Origin: Desulfobacteraceae bacterium
Lineage (GTDB): Bacteria; Desulfobacterota; Desulfobacteria; Desulfobacterales; Desulfosarcinaceae
DNA: 64,000 nucleotides
Direction: 5' to 3'
Assembly: GCA_027068085.1 (NCBI GenBank)
Contig: JAMOUQ010000014.1
Location: 1-64,000, forward strand
The notes under the pieces were generated by a model. That model was given only the letters and a program-made list of their open reading frames with translations. It was not told where the DNA came from and did not search any database. Below are positions 1-8,326 of this stretch, piece after piece. A program made the translations under genes and the position numbers. Within the stretch, counting starts at the first letter, position 1, and every line of letters begins with the position of its first letter.

Positions 1-19
1 TTAAGAAGTCAATTCTTTC

Positions 20-95
20 GGGCGGATAGCTCAGTTGGGAGAGCACCGGCCTTACAAGCCGGGGGTCACAGGTTCAAGCCCTGTTCCGCCTACCA
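20..95 (+). tRNA. tRNA-Val (anticodon TAC)
   Basis: The cloverleaf folds by eye: a seven-pair acceptor (with a G-T first pair), an anticodon stem CCGGC/GCCGG around the loop CTTACAA, which puts TAC in the anticodon, and a T-arm with GTTCAAG. The CCA end is encoded. It lies 53 nt upstream of tRNA-Asp in the same orientation, and the two are probably one transcript. Confidence 0.95.
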
Positions 96-148
96 AGCAC
101 CGGATGCAGTAAGCCATGCGGTTTGCGACGGCCGCTGAAAATTTATAC

Positions 149-227
149 GGGGGCGTAGTTCAGTTCTGGTTAGAACGCCGGCCTGTCACGCCGGAGGTCG
201 CGAGTTCGAGTCTCGTCGTCCCCGCCA
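149..227 (+). tRNA. tRNA-Asp (anticodon GTC)
   Basis: Acceptor GGGGGCG pairs with CGTCCCC. The anticodon stem CCGGC/GCCGG encloses CTGTCAC (anticodon GTC), the T-arm carries GTTCGAG, and GCCA is encoded at the 3' end. A terminator hairpin follows at once. Its 3' half plus that terminator is copied several times just downstream (291-843), so this gene looks like the parent of the repeat array. Confidence 0.95.
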
Positions 228-233
228 GTTTTG

Positions 234-264
234 AAAAGGGCTTGTCTGAATGACAGCCCTTTTT
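234..264 (+). terminator. Intrinsic terminator after tRNA-Asp
   Basis: AAAAGGGCT and AGCCCTTTT form the stem, with an inner TGTC/GACA pairing around TGAA, followed by a T-run. The same hairpin recurs at 362-393 and 751-781 as part of the duplicated unit, so it is both a terminator and a repeat component. Confidence 0.85.
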
Positions 265-290
265 ACTTAAACCGGGAACCCTTTTCAATC

Positions 291-355
291 GGCGGTTAGA
301 ACGTCCCGCACTGCATGCGGGAAGGTCGCGAGTTCGAGTCTCGTCGTCCCCGCCA
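291..355 (+). repeat. tRNA-Asp 3'-half copy 1 (tRNA-like, no 5' half)
   Basis: This segment shares GGTTAGAACG and the entire T-arm, acceptor 3' strand and GCCA end with tRNA-Asp. The 5' acceptor strand and first half of the D-arm are missing, so no mature tRNA can form. The anticodon arm is replaced by a 7-bp hairpin, TCCCGCA/TGCGGGA with loop CTGCA. It is followed by a copy of the tRNA-Asp terminator and sits directly upstream of the GIY-YIG gene. Confidence 0.85.
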
Positions 356-361
356 GTTTTG

Positions 362-393
362 AAAAGGGCTTGTCTGAATGACAGCCCTTTTTT
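362..393 (+). terminator. Duplicated tRNA-Asp terminator, copy 2
   Basis: Same hairpin as the one after tRNA-Asp, with a slightly longer T-run. It ends about 30 nt before the start of the GIY-YIG gene and would insulate that gene from tRNA readthrough. Confidence 0.75.
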
Positions 394-424
394 ACTTAAA
401 CCGGGGGCTCTTTTCAGGTGGATA

Positions 425-688
425 ATGGCTTTTTTTGTCTATATCCTGGAAAGTCTGAAAGACGGCTCTTTCTACGTGGGCTCTACTGGCAATCTTGAAC
501 AGCGGATCTTGCGCCACAATCAGGGACGTTCCAAATACACAAAATCAAAACGTCCATGGAAGCTGGTATATTTTGAAAAACATCCAAACAGGTCTGCTGC
601 TGTAAAGCGTGAAAAACAAATCAAAGCCCGCAAACGAAGAGATTATATCCGGTCCTTGATCTGTTCATCCAATTCCATTGACGGTTAG
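425..688 (+). CDS. GIY-YIG single-domain endonuclease (YhbQ/UPF0213-like)
   Basis: An 87-residue protein made almost entirely of a GIY-YIG domain. The VYI and YVG signature halves lie at about residues 5-7 and 17-19, followed by the conserved R-x3-H-N segment and a C-terminal stretch rich in Lys and Arg (KREKQIKARKRRDYI). The family are Mg-dependent nucleases; small stand-alone members have poorly known roles. I start at ATG 425 because an upstream in-frame start at 359 would translate the tRNA terminator repeat into the N-terminus. The stop codon TAG lies inside the GGTTAGAAC of the next tRNA-like repeat, so the gene sits exactly between two repeat copies. This looks like a mobile or recently duplicated cassette; the nuclease is expected to be active, but its target is unknown. 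Confidence 0.85.
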   Translation: MAFFVYILESLKDGSFYVGSTGNLEQRILRHNQGRSKYTKSKRPWKLVYFEKHPNRSAAVKREKQIKARKRRDYIRSLICSSNSIDG

Positions 689-744
689 AACGTCCCGCAC
701 TGCATGCGGGAAGGTCGCCAGGTCGAGTCTCGTCGTCCCCGCCA
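683..744 (+). repeat. tRNA-Asp 3'-half copy 2 (diverged T-arm)
   Basis: Begins at GGTTAGAACG, which supplies the stop codon of the GIY-YIG gene, and ends at GCCA. It has the same replacement hairpin in place of the anticodon arm as copy 1. The T-arm has changed (CGCCAGGTCGAG instead of CGCGAGTTCGAG), which breaks the GTTCGAG loop, so this copy is decaying. Confidence 0.8.
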
Positions 745-750
745 GTTTTG

Positions 751-781
751 AAAAGGGCTTGTCTGAATGACAGCCCTTTTT
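751..781 (+). terminator. Duplicated tRNA-Asp terminator, copy 3
   Basis: Same stem and T-run as the other two copies, at the same distance from the GCCA end. It marks the end of the third repeat unit. Confidence 0.7.
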
Positions 782-807
782 ACTTAAACCGGGAACCCTT
801 TTCAATC

Positions 808-843
808 GGCGGTTAGAACGTCCCGCACTGCATGCGGGAAGGT
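808..843 (+). repeat. tRNA-Asp 3'-half copy 3 (truncated)
   Basis: GGCGGTTAGAACG plus the TCCCGCA/TGCGGGA hairpin repeats once more, then similarity stops after AAGGT. The T-arm and acceptor are absent. This is the outer edge of the array; from here to the secreted-protein gene near 1037 I see no gene or clear signal. Confidence 0.7.
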
Positions 844-1036
844 TTCTACCGCCTCCTGCCAGGCAGCTCATGTCCCGTATTTCAAACCTGTCGTTACAGT
901 TTCCTATCAGCAAGACACATATTTCCGCCTTGACAAGCAGTAAGTGAAAAAGGTTAATTGAACCCAAGTTGAAATAGTTACATCCAAAATAGCGGGCCTT
1001 CCCGGATATCGCCCGCCTTTGCTGATGGAGGAAGAT

Positions 1037-1516
1037 TTGACGATCCCAAGACATCTATTCCGGCTAAGCACCGCTGTTTTGCTGTTTGCAGTTGTCTTGC
1101 TGAATCCTGCCCTGGCTGCCGACAAGCAGGTTCAAAATCCTCCCGGGGATCTGTTGGCGGTCAATCTTGCCCGATGCCAACAGGCAGTAGAAATCCGGGT
1201 TGGAAAAATTACAAGCGAAAAGGTCTTTGGAAATCACAAGGGCGAGGGTGACTCCGGATATGTTCAGTGTCTGGTATACGGTGTTGTTACAAAGAGTTTC
1301 AAAGGAAGCCTTACCAAGGGCGAGGAAATATCATATCGGTTTGTCTGCGAATACGACAATGCTCCTAAATGCCCTGTCGCCGAGGGTGAAAGCTATGTAA
1401 TTTTTTTAAAGAAAAAGCCGACGACAAACCAATTCTGGCTGTTTGCCGAAGCTGCCCAATTCCATTCCAATCCCGGGCTGATCAAAACGATAGAACAGCT
1501 CATAAAGTCCAGATAG
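1037..1516 (+). CDS. Secreted protein of unknown function
   Basis: About 159 residues. An N-terminal signal peptide (basic start, hydrophobic core LLFAVVLLNP, cleavage after ALA) predicts export to the periplasm. I do not recognise the mature domain; it has two close cysteine pairs' worth of Cys (around RCQQ, QCLV, VCEY and KCPV), which could form disulfides. The start is a TTG at 1037 with GGAGG a few bases upstream; an in-frame ATG at 1025 overlaps that ribosome site and is the alternative. It stands alone, between the tRNA repeat array and the hsp20-lon genes. Confidence 0.65.
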   Translation: MTIPRHLFRLSTAVLLFAVVLLNPALAADKQVQNPPGDLLAVNLARCQQAVEIRVGKITSEKVFGNHKGEGDSGYVQCLVYGVVTKSFKGSLTKGEEISYRFVCEYDNAPKCPVAEGESYVIFLKKKPTTNQFWLFAEAAQFHSNPGLIKTIEQLIKSR

Positions 1517-1608
1517 GCCAAAGCTCCTGGTTTCACAAACCTACCGGTATTGTAAGTTTTCTTTTTTTTGCCTGATCCCGATAGTCAGGAAAAGCGGTTT
1601 GTTGAATC

Positions 1609-1658
1609 GTAAAATACATTTAACGCTTTTTGGCAAAAAGTGTAAAATACAATTTACG
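1609..1658 (+). promoter_or_regulatory. Paired 17-bp sites around a small hairpin (possible operator)
   Basis: Two near-identical 17-bp sites, 1609-1625 and 1642-1658, match at 15 of 17 positions (GTAAAATACA followed by T/A-rich sequence and ACG). Their starts are 33 bp apart, about three helical turns. The second site is itself an inverted repeat, GTAAA-N6-TTTAC. Between them lies CTTTTT-GGC-AAAAAG. The arrangement suits a dimeric regulator bound twice on one DNA face. The rest of the 1517-1882 gap shows only the weak promoter listed next. Which gene it controls is inferred from position (hsp20). Confidence 0.45.
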
Positions 1659-1746
1659 GTCCATACTGATTTCCATCCATGGGCCGCCCTTTTTGCCTGC
1701 AATTTGAAGTGTGCTTTATCCCTGACCGTCTGGAGGCTGAAAAACA

Positions 1747-1775
1747 TTGCATATCACCGGATTAATACCTATTAT
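1747..1775 (+). promoter_or_regulatory. Possible sigma-70-type promoter for hsp20
   Basis: TTGCAT and TATTAT are separated by 17 bp, about 105 bp upstream of the hsp20 start. The -10 is good and the -35 is weak. I see no convincing heat-shock sigma-factor element in the gap. Confidence 0.35.
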
Positions 1776-1882
1776 GATTGCAAAAGCCGCGGACAAAACA
1801 GCTCGACCGATCTGAAACCGATCAGCTGCCGCCTCAGCGGACCGAAATTTTTAGCATATCCAACAAGTCACAGGAGTGCGCC

Positions 1883-2335
1883 ATGAACTACATCAAAATC
1901 AGGCTGGATGATGATTTTGATCGCATCGGGGCCAGAATCGAGAGGACTCTTGAAGATATTTTCCGCCCCCTGCCGGTCAACCCCATGTTCGCCTGCCGCA
2001 ACTGCGGCTGGAACCCACCCATGGACATGGTGGAAACCGACGATGAAATAGTGATAGTGGCTGAGATAGCCGGAGTGGAAAAAGAAGGCCTGGAAGTGAG
2101 AATAAACTCCAAGGCAGTCCGTATATTCGGGCGGCGGCGGGAAGCCCCCAAGGGGCCCAATGGTAAATACCGCCTGGCAGAAATCCAGTACGGCAGCTTC
2201 GAGCGGGTTCTGTACCTGCCCTGCCCGGTAGACACTGAAAACATCGTCTCGGCTTACCGCAATGGCATGCTTAAACTCACAATGACCAAACTCCGCCTGC
2301 ACAGGACCCACAAGATACCCATCATGGACGGTTGA
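1883..2335 (+). CDS. Small heat-shock protein (Hsp20/alpha-crystallin)
   Basis: A 150-residue protein with an alpha-crystallin domain from about residue 45. The strand pattern (PPMDMVETDDEIVIVAEIAGV), the F-R-x-L-x-LP-like segment (SFERVLYLP) and the A-x-x-x-NGML-x-L segment near the end are diagnostic. Such proteins hold unfolding proteins in the cytoplasm, without ATP, for refolding or degradation. AGGAG precedes the ATG at a normal distance. The lon protease gene follows after 63 nt, making a compact protein-quality-control pair. The N-terminal arm contains two cysteines (ACRNCGW), which is not usual and might bind metal or form a disulfide. Confidence 0.93.
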   Translation: MNYIKIRLDDDFDRIGARIERTLEDIFRPLPVNPMFACRNCGWNPPMDMVETDDEIVIVAEIAGVEKEGLEVRINSKAVRIFGRRREAPKGPNGKYRLAEIQYGSFERVLYLPCPVDTENIVSAYRNGMLKLTMTKLRLHRTHKIPIMDG

Positions 2336-2398
2336 TGCCAAGGCAGGCCGCCTTTTCAACCGACAAGTGCTGTATGGCAAACCGCAAAGGAGGTACTC

Positions 2399-4759
2399 AT
2401 GTCTGAAGGTCTCCCGACCCCGGACCTAAACCCCGACAATCTGCCCCGGGAACTGCCGATCCTGCCCCTGTACGATGCGGTCCTTTTCCCGAAAATGGTC
2501 CTGCCCCTGGCGGTAATGCAGGCCGATTCGGTACAGCTGGTGGACGAAGCCATGGACCGCAACCGCATTATCGGACTGGTGACATCCAGCAAACCCGACG
2601 ATGTAAAGCTCGATCCCAAAAAGCACCTGGCCAAGGTGGGAACCAGCGCCCTGATCCTGAAGATGGCCAAGACCCCGGACAACAAGGCCCAGCTGCTGGT
2701 TCAGGGTTTGGGTCGCTTCCGGATAAAATCCTACCTGCAAACCGAGCCTTACCTTCAGGCGAAGGTTGAGCATCTGAAAGACATCGAGAAAAACACCGAT
2801 GAGACAGCCGCTCTGGTTTCCAATATCCTCAAACAGTTCGTCCGGGTAGTGGAGCTTTCACCGGGCCTGCCGCCGGAAATAATCCAGATGGCGAACTCCC
2901 TCAAAGAACCGGGAACCCTGGCCGACATGATAGCCTCCACCATAAACACGTCGGCCGAGGAAAAGCAGAAAATACTCGAGATCCTGGATACCAACGAAAG
3001 GCTGCGGGAAGTCACCAAGCAGGTCAATCACCAGCTGAACATCCTGGAACTGGGTCACAAGATCCAGAACCAGGTCAAGGGCGACATGGACAAACGCCAG
3101 CGGGAATACTACCTGCGTCAGCAGCTCAAGGCCATCAAGGAAGAACTGGGAGAAAGCGACGACGAATCGGTCGAAATCGAAGAGTACCGCGCCAAGATCA
3201 AGGAAGCCGGCCTTCCTCCGGAGGCCCTCAAGGAAGCCGAGCGCGAGCTTGGCCGCCTGGCCAAGATGCACCCTTCTTCGGCCGAATACACCGTCACATC
3301 CACCTACCTGGACTGGCTGATCGAGCTTCCCTGGAACAAGAGCACAGAGGACAATCTCGATATCAAAAAGGCCCGCAAGGTGCTGGACGAAGACCATTTC
3401 GGGCTGGAAAAGGCCAAAAAAAGGATCATCGAATACCTGGCGGTGCGCAAGTTAAAGCCGGATTCAAAAGGTCCCATCCTCTGTTTCGTGGGCCCCCCCG
3501 GCACCGGCAAGACGTCCCTGGGCGCATCCATCGCACGGGCCCTGGGCCGCAAGTTCCACCGCATATCCCTTGGGGGGGTGCGCGACGAGGCCGAGATCCG
3601 GGGACACAGACGGACTTACGTGGGCGCCCTGCCTGGCCGGATCATCCAGGGCCTGCGGCGGGTGGGAACCAACAACCCGGTCTTCATGCTGGATGAAATC
3701 GACAAGGTGGGCAGCGATTTCCGGGGAGATCCATCGTCGGCCCTGCTGGAAGTGCTCGACCCGGAGCAGAATCACACCTTTGTAGATCATTACCTGGACG
3801 TTCCCTTCGATCTTTCCAGGGTGATGTTCATATGCACGGCCAACATTCTGGACACCATACCGTCTGCCCTGCGGGACAGAATGGAAGTGCTGGAACTGCT
3901 GGGCTACACCGAAGATGAAAAGATCAAAATAGCCCAGCGCTACCTCATTCCCAGGCAGCGCAGTGCCCACGGCCTCAAGGCCAGCCAGATCCGTTTCACC
4001 ACCGGCGCGGTCCGCCGGATCATTGCCGGCTACACCCGCGAGGCCGGACTGCGGAACCTGGAACGTGAAATTGCCGCCATCTGCCGGGCGGTTGCGGCCA
4101 AAATCGTAGAGGGCAAGGTCAAGAAGGTCACCATCAAGGTAGAGGACCTGGCCGAGTACCTGGGGCCGGTGCGCTTCACATCCGAGGCCAAGGCCCGCCT
4201 GACGACCCCGGGGGTAGCCATGGGCCTGGCCTGGACACCCACCGGAGGCGACCTGCTGTTCATAGAGGCCACCGCCATGAAGGGGAAAAAAGGCCTCACC
4301 CTGACCGGACAGCTCGGCGACGTAATGAAAGAATCGGCCACGACGGCCCTGAGCTTCATCCGCTCCCATGCCCGCAAGCTGGGTATCGACGAGGATTTTT
4401 TCGAGCACAAGGACATTCATATCCATGTGCCGGCCGGAGCCATTCCCAAAGACGGCCCCTCGGCCGGGGTTACCATCCTTACCGCGCTGGTATCCCTGCT
4501 GACAAATACCACCATCCGCAAGGATCTGGCCATGACCGGAGAGATAACCCTCCGGGGCCAGGTGTTGCCGGTAGGCGGAATCAAAGAAAAAGTGCTGGCA
4601 GCCCACCGGGCCGGCATCAAGACGATCATCATGCCCAAGTGGAACGAAAAAGACCTGGTGGACATACCGGAAAAAGTGCGCCAGGAAATCCGTTTTTACT
4701 TCGTCGACAAGATGATGGATGTGCTTAAAATCGCACTGGACAAAAAAACCAAGCAATAG
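2399..4759 (+). CDS. lon: ATP-dependent protease Lon
   Basis: A 786-residue LonA protease. The order is N-terminal substrate-binding domain (about 1-205), central helices, AAA+ domain with Walker A GPPGTGKT near 365-372, and a C-terminal peptidase. The catalytic pair is Ser688 in DGPSAG and Lys731 in GGIKEK, spaced exactly as in E. coli Lon. It unfolds and degrades damaged and regulatory proteins in the cytoplasm. AAAGGAGG lies upstream of the ATG. Full length with no lesions. Downstream of hsp20 and probably co-expressed with it. Confidence 0.97.
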   Translation: MSEGLPTPDLNPDNLPRELPILPLYDAVLFPKMVLPLAVMQADSVQLVDEAMDRNRIIGLVTSSKPDDVKLDPKKHLAKVGTSALILKMAKTPDNKAQLLVQGLGRFRIKSYLQTEPYLQAKVEHLKDIEKNTDETAALVSNILKQFVRVVELSPGLPPEIIQMANSLKEPGTLADMIASTINTSAEEKQKILEILDTNERLREVTKQVNHQLNILELGHKIQNQVKGDMDKRQREYYLRQQLKAIKEELGESDDESVEIEEYRAKIKEAGLPPEALKEAERELGRLAKMHPSSAEYTVTSTYLDWLIELPWNKSTEDNLDIKKARKVLDEDHFGLEKAKKRIIEYLAVRKLKPDSKGPILCFVGPPGTGKTSLGASIARALGRKFHRISLGGVRDEAEIRGHRRTYVGALPGRIIQGLRRVGTNNPVFMLDEIDKVGSDFRGDPSSALLEVLDPEQNHTFVDHYLDVPFDLSRVMFICTANILDTIPSALRDRMEVLELLGYTEDEKIKIAQRYLIPRQRSAHGLKASQIRFTTGAVRRIIAGYTREAGLRNLEREIAAICRAVAAKIVEGKVKKVTIKVEDLAEYLGPVRFTSEAKARLTTPGVAMGLAWTPTGGDLLFIEATAMKGKKGLTLTGQLGDVMKESATTALSFIRSHARKLGIDEDFFEHKDIHIHVPAGAIPKDGPSAGVTILTALVSLLTNTTIRKDLAMTGEITLRGQVLPVGGIKEKVLAAHRAGIKTIIMPKWNEKDLVDIPEKVRQEIRFYFVDKMMDVLKIALDKKTKQ

Positions 4760-4776
4760 TTTCGACTGGCAGACAG

Positions 4777-5517
4777 ATGGTACCATCGCTGAAATTGCGC
4801 ATTCTGACAATAACCGTGCTGACAGCCTTTCTGGCAGCCTGCAGCACGACTGCACCTGCACCCGAAGTCTCCAGGGGTCAGCCACGCCCGTACCGGGTTC
4901 GTGGCACCTGGTACAAACCCATGGCCAGGGCGGGCGGATTCCGCCAGCGGGGCACCGCTTCCTGGTACGGCCGCAAATTTCACGGCCGCAACACTTCCAG
5001 CGGCGAAAAATACAACATGCACGCCATGACCGCGGCCCATAAAACCCTGCCTCTGGGAACCTGGGTCCAGGTTACCAACCTTGCCAACGGCAGGAAGGTC
5101 CGCGTCCGGATCAACGACCGCGGCCCCTTCGTGCGCGGCCGGATAATCGATCTTTCCTATGCCGCCGCCAAAAAGCTGGGAATGGTCGGGCCGGGCACGG
5201 CGCCGGTGGAAATTGTCGCCCTGGGGACTTCACGGCCCGGCAAAGCCGGCTCGGAGGCTGCTTATCAGCCAATGGACTACTTCTCGGGTAACTTCACCTT
5301 CCAGGTGGGGGCCTTCACAGACCCTGAAAACGCGCGCCGCCTTGTGGCCAGGCTCAGACCGTTGTACCAAAATGCCCACATCGCCGTTTTCAACGACGGT
5401 CAGCACACGTTTTACCGGGTGCGGGTCGGGCTGTGCCGCGACCTGGCCTCTGCCCAGCAATACGAGCAACACCTCATGAAAAACGGTTTTCCGGAAGCCT
5501 TTCTGGTGGCCGAGTAA
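4777..5517 (+). CDS. rlpA: RlpA-family septal/cell-wall lipoprotein with SPOR domain
   Basis: 246 residues. The N-terminus is a lipoprotein signal with lipobox LAAC (Cys at about 22), so the mature protein should be anchored in the outer membrane. A double-psi beta-barrel domain (about 58-150) contains TASWYG, GRNTSSGE and the RINDRGPF segment typical of RlpA, a lytic transglycosylase acting on denuded glycan. A SPOR domain (about 172-246, FTFQVGAF at its start) binds septal peptidoglycan. It starts 17 nt after lon. The ribosome site is weak. Confidence 0.92.
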   Translation: MVPSLKLRILTITVLTAFLAACSTTAPAPEVSRGQPRPYRVRGTWYKPMARAGGFRQRGTASWYGRKFHGRNTSSGEKYNMHAMTAAHKTLPLGTWVQVTNLANGRKVRVRINDRGPFVRGRIIDLSYAAAKKLGMVGPGTAPVEIVALGTSRPGKAGSEAAYQPMDYFSGNFTFQVGAFTDPENARRLVARLRPLYQNAHIAVFNDGQHTFYRVRVGLCRDLASAQQYEQHLMKNGFPEAFLVAE

Positions 5518-5542
5518 ACCACCGGGGTGACTTATTAACGGT

Positions 5543-6133
5543 ATGCCGATAAACACTGTTTTCCTCGACCGGGACGGGGTCATAAACTACGACCGCCCGG
5601 ACTACGTCAAGAGCCGGAACGAATTCAGATTCATCCCCGGCAGCCGCAAGGCCCTGGCCCTGCTTGCGGGCAGCGGCATGAAAGTAATCCTTATAACGAA
5701 CCAGTCGGCCGTGGGACGGGGCATCATCACCTCCGCCGGCCTTGAAAGCATCCATCGCCATCTGCTGGCAGGGGTGAAAGCTGCCGGCGGACGGATCGAC
5801 GACATTCTTTATTGTCCCCACCGGCCCGAGGACGACTGTTCCTGCCGCAAACCCCGGCCCGGCCTGCTCCTGCAGGCAGCTGCCAGACACTGCCTCCGGC
5901 TGGACCAGGCCGTCATGATCGGCGACAGCGCCAAGGATATCCAGGCGGCCAGGGCTGCCGGCTGCAACGCCGCCTACCTGGTGAAAACCGGCCACTGGCA
6001 GGAGGCCCTGGCAGAACTTGGGGCTGCCGGCCAGGTACCTGACAAAGTGTTTGCCAACCTGCTTGAGGCGGCCGGCTGGATAATGGCGACATGGCGGCCG
6101 GAAGCCGCCCGTTTTCCGGCCCGGGACTGTTAA
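5543..6133 (+). CDS. gmhB: D-glycero-D-manno-heptose 1,7-bisphosphate 7-phosphatase (HAD family)
   Basis: 196 residues, HAD superfamily. Motif I is LDRDGVIN near residues 8-15, motif II is TNQSAVGRG, and the MIGDSAKD segment supplies the late aspartates. The zinc-binding loop CPH...CSC, characteristic of GmhB and histidinol-phosphatases, is at about 92-101. It removes the 7-phosphate during ADP-heptose synthesis for lipopolysaccharide core. No other heptose genes are nearby. recD2 starts 3 nt after its stop, so the two are probably co-transcribed. Confidence 0.88.
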   Translation: MPINTVFLDRDGVINYDRPDYVKSRNEFRFIPGSRKALALLAGSGMKVILITNQSAVGRGIITSAGLESIHRHLLAGVKAAGGRIDDILYCPHRPEDDCSCRKPRPGLLLQAAARHCLRLDQAVMIGDSAKDIQAARAAGCNAAYLVKTGHWQEALAELGAAGQVPDKVFANLLEAAGWIMATWRPEAARFPARDC

Positions 6134-6136
6134 CAG

Positions 6137-8326
6137 ATGACCAGATCCCGAGATATTACCCTGGAAGGCAGCATCGAGCGTGTCACCTTTCACAATCCGG
6201 ACAACCATTTCACCATCGCCCGCCTGGACGCGGGCGGACAAGCGGGCCAGATAACAATCCTGGGGCATTTGCCCGCACCCAGGGCCGGTGAAAGGGTCAG
6301 ACTGACCGGGCAGTGGGAAAAGCATCCGCGCTACGGCCAGCAGTTCAGATTCAGCACCTGCAGGGTCGTAATGCCTGAAGACCTGGCCGGCCTGGAGGGC
6401 ATGCTGGCAAGCGGCAGCGTAAAAGGAATCGGCCCCAAGCTGGCCCGGCGCCTGGTGGAACATTTCGGCGAAGACCTCATGCAGGTGCTGGAAAGTGACC
6501 CCCGGGCCCTGACCGAGGTAAAGGGCATCGGGCCCCAGACCGCCGCCCGGATCGCCCGGGGCTGGCAACACCGCCGGGAAATGCGGCGGCTGAGCGAATT
6601 TCTGACCAATATCGGTGTCAGTCCGGTCCACGGAGCCAGAATCTTCACTCTGTACGGCGAAAACTGGGAAAAAGTGCTTCAAAAAGATCCCTACCGCCTG
6701 GCGGACGACTGGCCAAAGGCCGGTTTCCTGATAGCCGATGCCGCGGCCCGCCACATGGAAAACCCTGTCGACGAGGGCCGGCGGGCAGCGGCCTGTATCT
6801 GCCACCTGCTGGAACAGGCTGCCGAGTCCGGACACACCTACCTGGCCCGGGACGACCTGTTTGCAGCCTGCGACGCCCGCTTCAACCTCGATTTTCATAC
6901 CGTGAAAGCCTCCCTTGAACAGCTGGAACAGGATCTTCGCCTGGTTCAGGATACGGTGGACGGCGGGGCCGCTGTTTACCCGGCCCATCTCCACCGGGCC
7001 GAGTGCGAACTTGGCCGCAGGCTGACAGCCAAAATGAGCCTGCCGCCGGAAATACCGCCGGCGGCAACCGGTCTGAGGGAACTGCTGGGCCGGAGGCTGG
7101 CCATCAGCCTGTCCGATGAACAGCTCGAGGCCCTGGAAGGGGCGCTGCACCTGCCGGTTGCCATCATCACCGGCGGGCCCGGTACCGGCAAGACCACCCT
7201 TGTCCGCAGCCTGACGGTGGTGCTGGAGAATTTGGGCCGCAAGGTGCTTCTGGCTGCGCCCACCGGCCGGGCCGCCCGCCGCCTGGCCGGAGCCGCAGGC
7301 CGCCCGGCGGCCACCATCCACAAAATGCTGGGATACAACCTCAATTCAGGAAGTTTCGAACGGGGACCGGACGATCCCCTGGATTGCGAGGCGGTCATAG
7401 TGGACGAGGCCTCCATGGTGGACCTGATCCTGATGCACAACCTTGTCAGGGCCATGCCGGCCGGGGCACAGCTGATCCTGGTCGGTGATGTCTTCCAGCT
7501 TCCGGCCATCGGCCCCGGAAACATCCTGGCCGACCTGATGGCCTCCGGCCTGGTAAGGGCCTTCGAACTTAAGACCGTCTTCCGGCAGGCTGCCGAAAGC
7601 ACCATCATCGTCAACGCCCACCGGGTCAGAACGGGCCGGATGCCGGAACTTGTCCCCTGGAGGCCTGATCGTTGCGACGACTTTTGTTTCATCGAAAAAC
7701 ACGATCCTGAAGAAGTGGTCCGCTGCGTGGTGGACCTCTGCACCAATACCGGCTGGACCCGGGACCTTGAGATCAATCCGCGTCACAACATCCAGGTGCT
7801 GGTTCCCATGCACCGCGGCAAGGTGGGCACCATCAACCTCAACCAGGTTCTCCAGCAGGCCCTGAACCCGGGCCGGCAGAACCCAGGCGGCCTGCCCTTC
7901 CGGCCGGGAGACAAAGTGATGCAGCTTGTCAACGATTATTCCAGGGAGGTCTTCAACGGCGACATCGGGCAGGTGCTGGAAATCGACCCTCAAGACCAGG
8001 TGGTCAGGGTTCTGTATGGTCAAAGAAAGGTGGATTACGGCTTTGCCGAAATCGACAGCCTTTCCCTGGCTTACGCCATCTCGGTCCACAAGGCCCAGGG
8101 ATCGGAATACCCGGTGGTTATCCTGCCCCTTTTGACCCAGCACTACGTCCTGCTGCAGCGCAACCTGCTCTATACGGCCATAACCCGTGCAAAACAGAAA
8201 GTCATCATCGTCGGTTCGGCCAAGGCGGTAAGGGTGGCCGTAAGAAACAACCAGGACCACAGGCGGCTGTCGGGGCTGGCATGGAGAATCTCTGAAAACC
8301 TGGCGACAGGCAAGTCAGGCGTCTGA
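6137..8326 (+). CDS. recD2: RecD2-type ATP-dependent DNA helicase
   Basis: 729 residues, superfamily 1B. It has an N-terminal OB-like region, tandem helix-hairpin-helix motifs (VKGIGPKLARRL and VKGIGPQTAARI), Walker A GGPGTGKT at 346-353, a DEAS Walker B (IVDEASMVD), and a C-terminal helicase half with SVHKAQGSEYP. The N-terminal extension separates RecD2 from the RecD subunit of RecBCD; RecD2 works alone as a 5'-3' helicase in DNA repair. Its last 12 nt overlap the end of the convergent DUF1178 gene. Confidence 0.94.
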   Translation: MTRSRDITLEGSIERVTFHNPDNHFTIARLDAGGQAGQITILGHLPAPRAGERVRLTGQWEKHPRYGQQFRFSTCRVVMPEDLAGLEGMLASGSVKGIGPKLARRLVEHFGEDLMQVLESDPRALTEVKGIGPQTAARIARGWQHRREMRRLSEFLTNIGVSPVHGARIFTLYGENWEKVLQKDPYRLADDWPKAGFLIADAAARHMENPVDEGRRAAACICHLLEQAAESGHTYLARDDLFAACDARFNLDFHTVKASLEQLEQDLRLVQDTVDGGAAVYPAHLHRAECELGRRLTAKMSLPPEIPPAATGLRELLGRRLAISLSDEQLEALEGALHLPVAIITGGPGTGKTTLVRSLTVVLENLGRKVLLAAPTGRAARRLAGAAGRPAATIHKMLGYNLNSGSFERGPDDPLDCEAVIVDEASMVDLILMHNLVRAMPAGAQLILVGDVFQLPAIGPGNILADLMASGLVRAFELKTVFRQAAESTIIVNAHRVRTGRMPELVPWRPDRCDDFCFIEKHDPEEVVRCVVDLCTNTGWTRDLEINPRHNIQVLVPMHRGKVGTINLNQVLQQALNPGRQNPGGLPFRPGDKVMQLVNDYSREVFNGDIGQVLEIDPQDQVVRVLYGQRKVDYGFAEIDSLSLAYAISVHKAQGSEYPVVILPLLTQHYVLLQRNLLYTAITRAKQKVIIVGSAKAVRVAVRNNQDHRRLSGLAWRISENLATGKSGV

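Noticed and set aside
291-355. Possible tRNA-Ala, because the loop of the replacement hairpin could be read with TGC as anticodon
   Set aside because: The 5' acceptor strand and half of the D-arm are missing, so no tRNA can fold.
359-424. N-terminal extension of the GIY-YIG protein
   Set aside because: It translates the tRNA terminator repeat and lacks its own ribosome site; the domain begins at 425.
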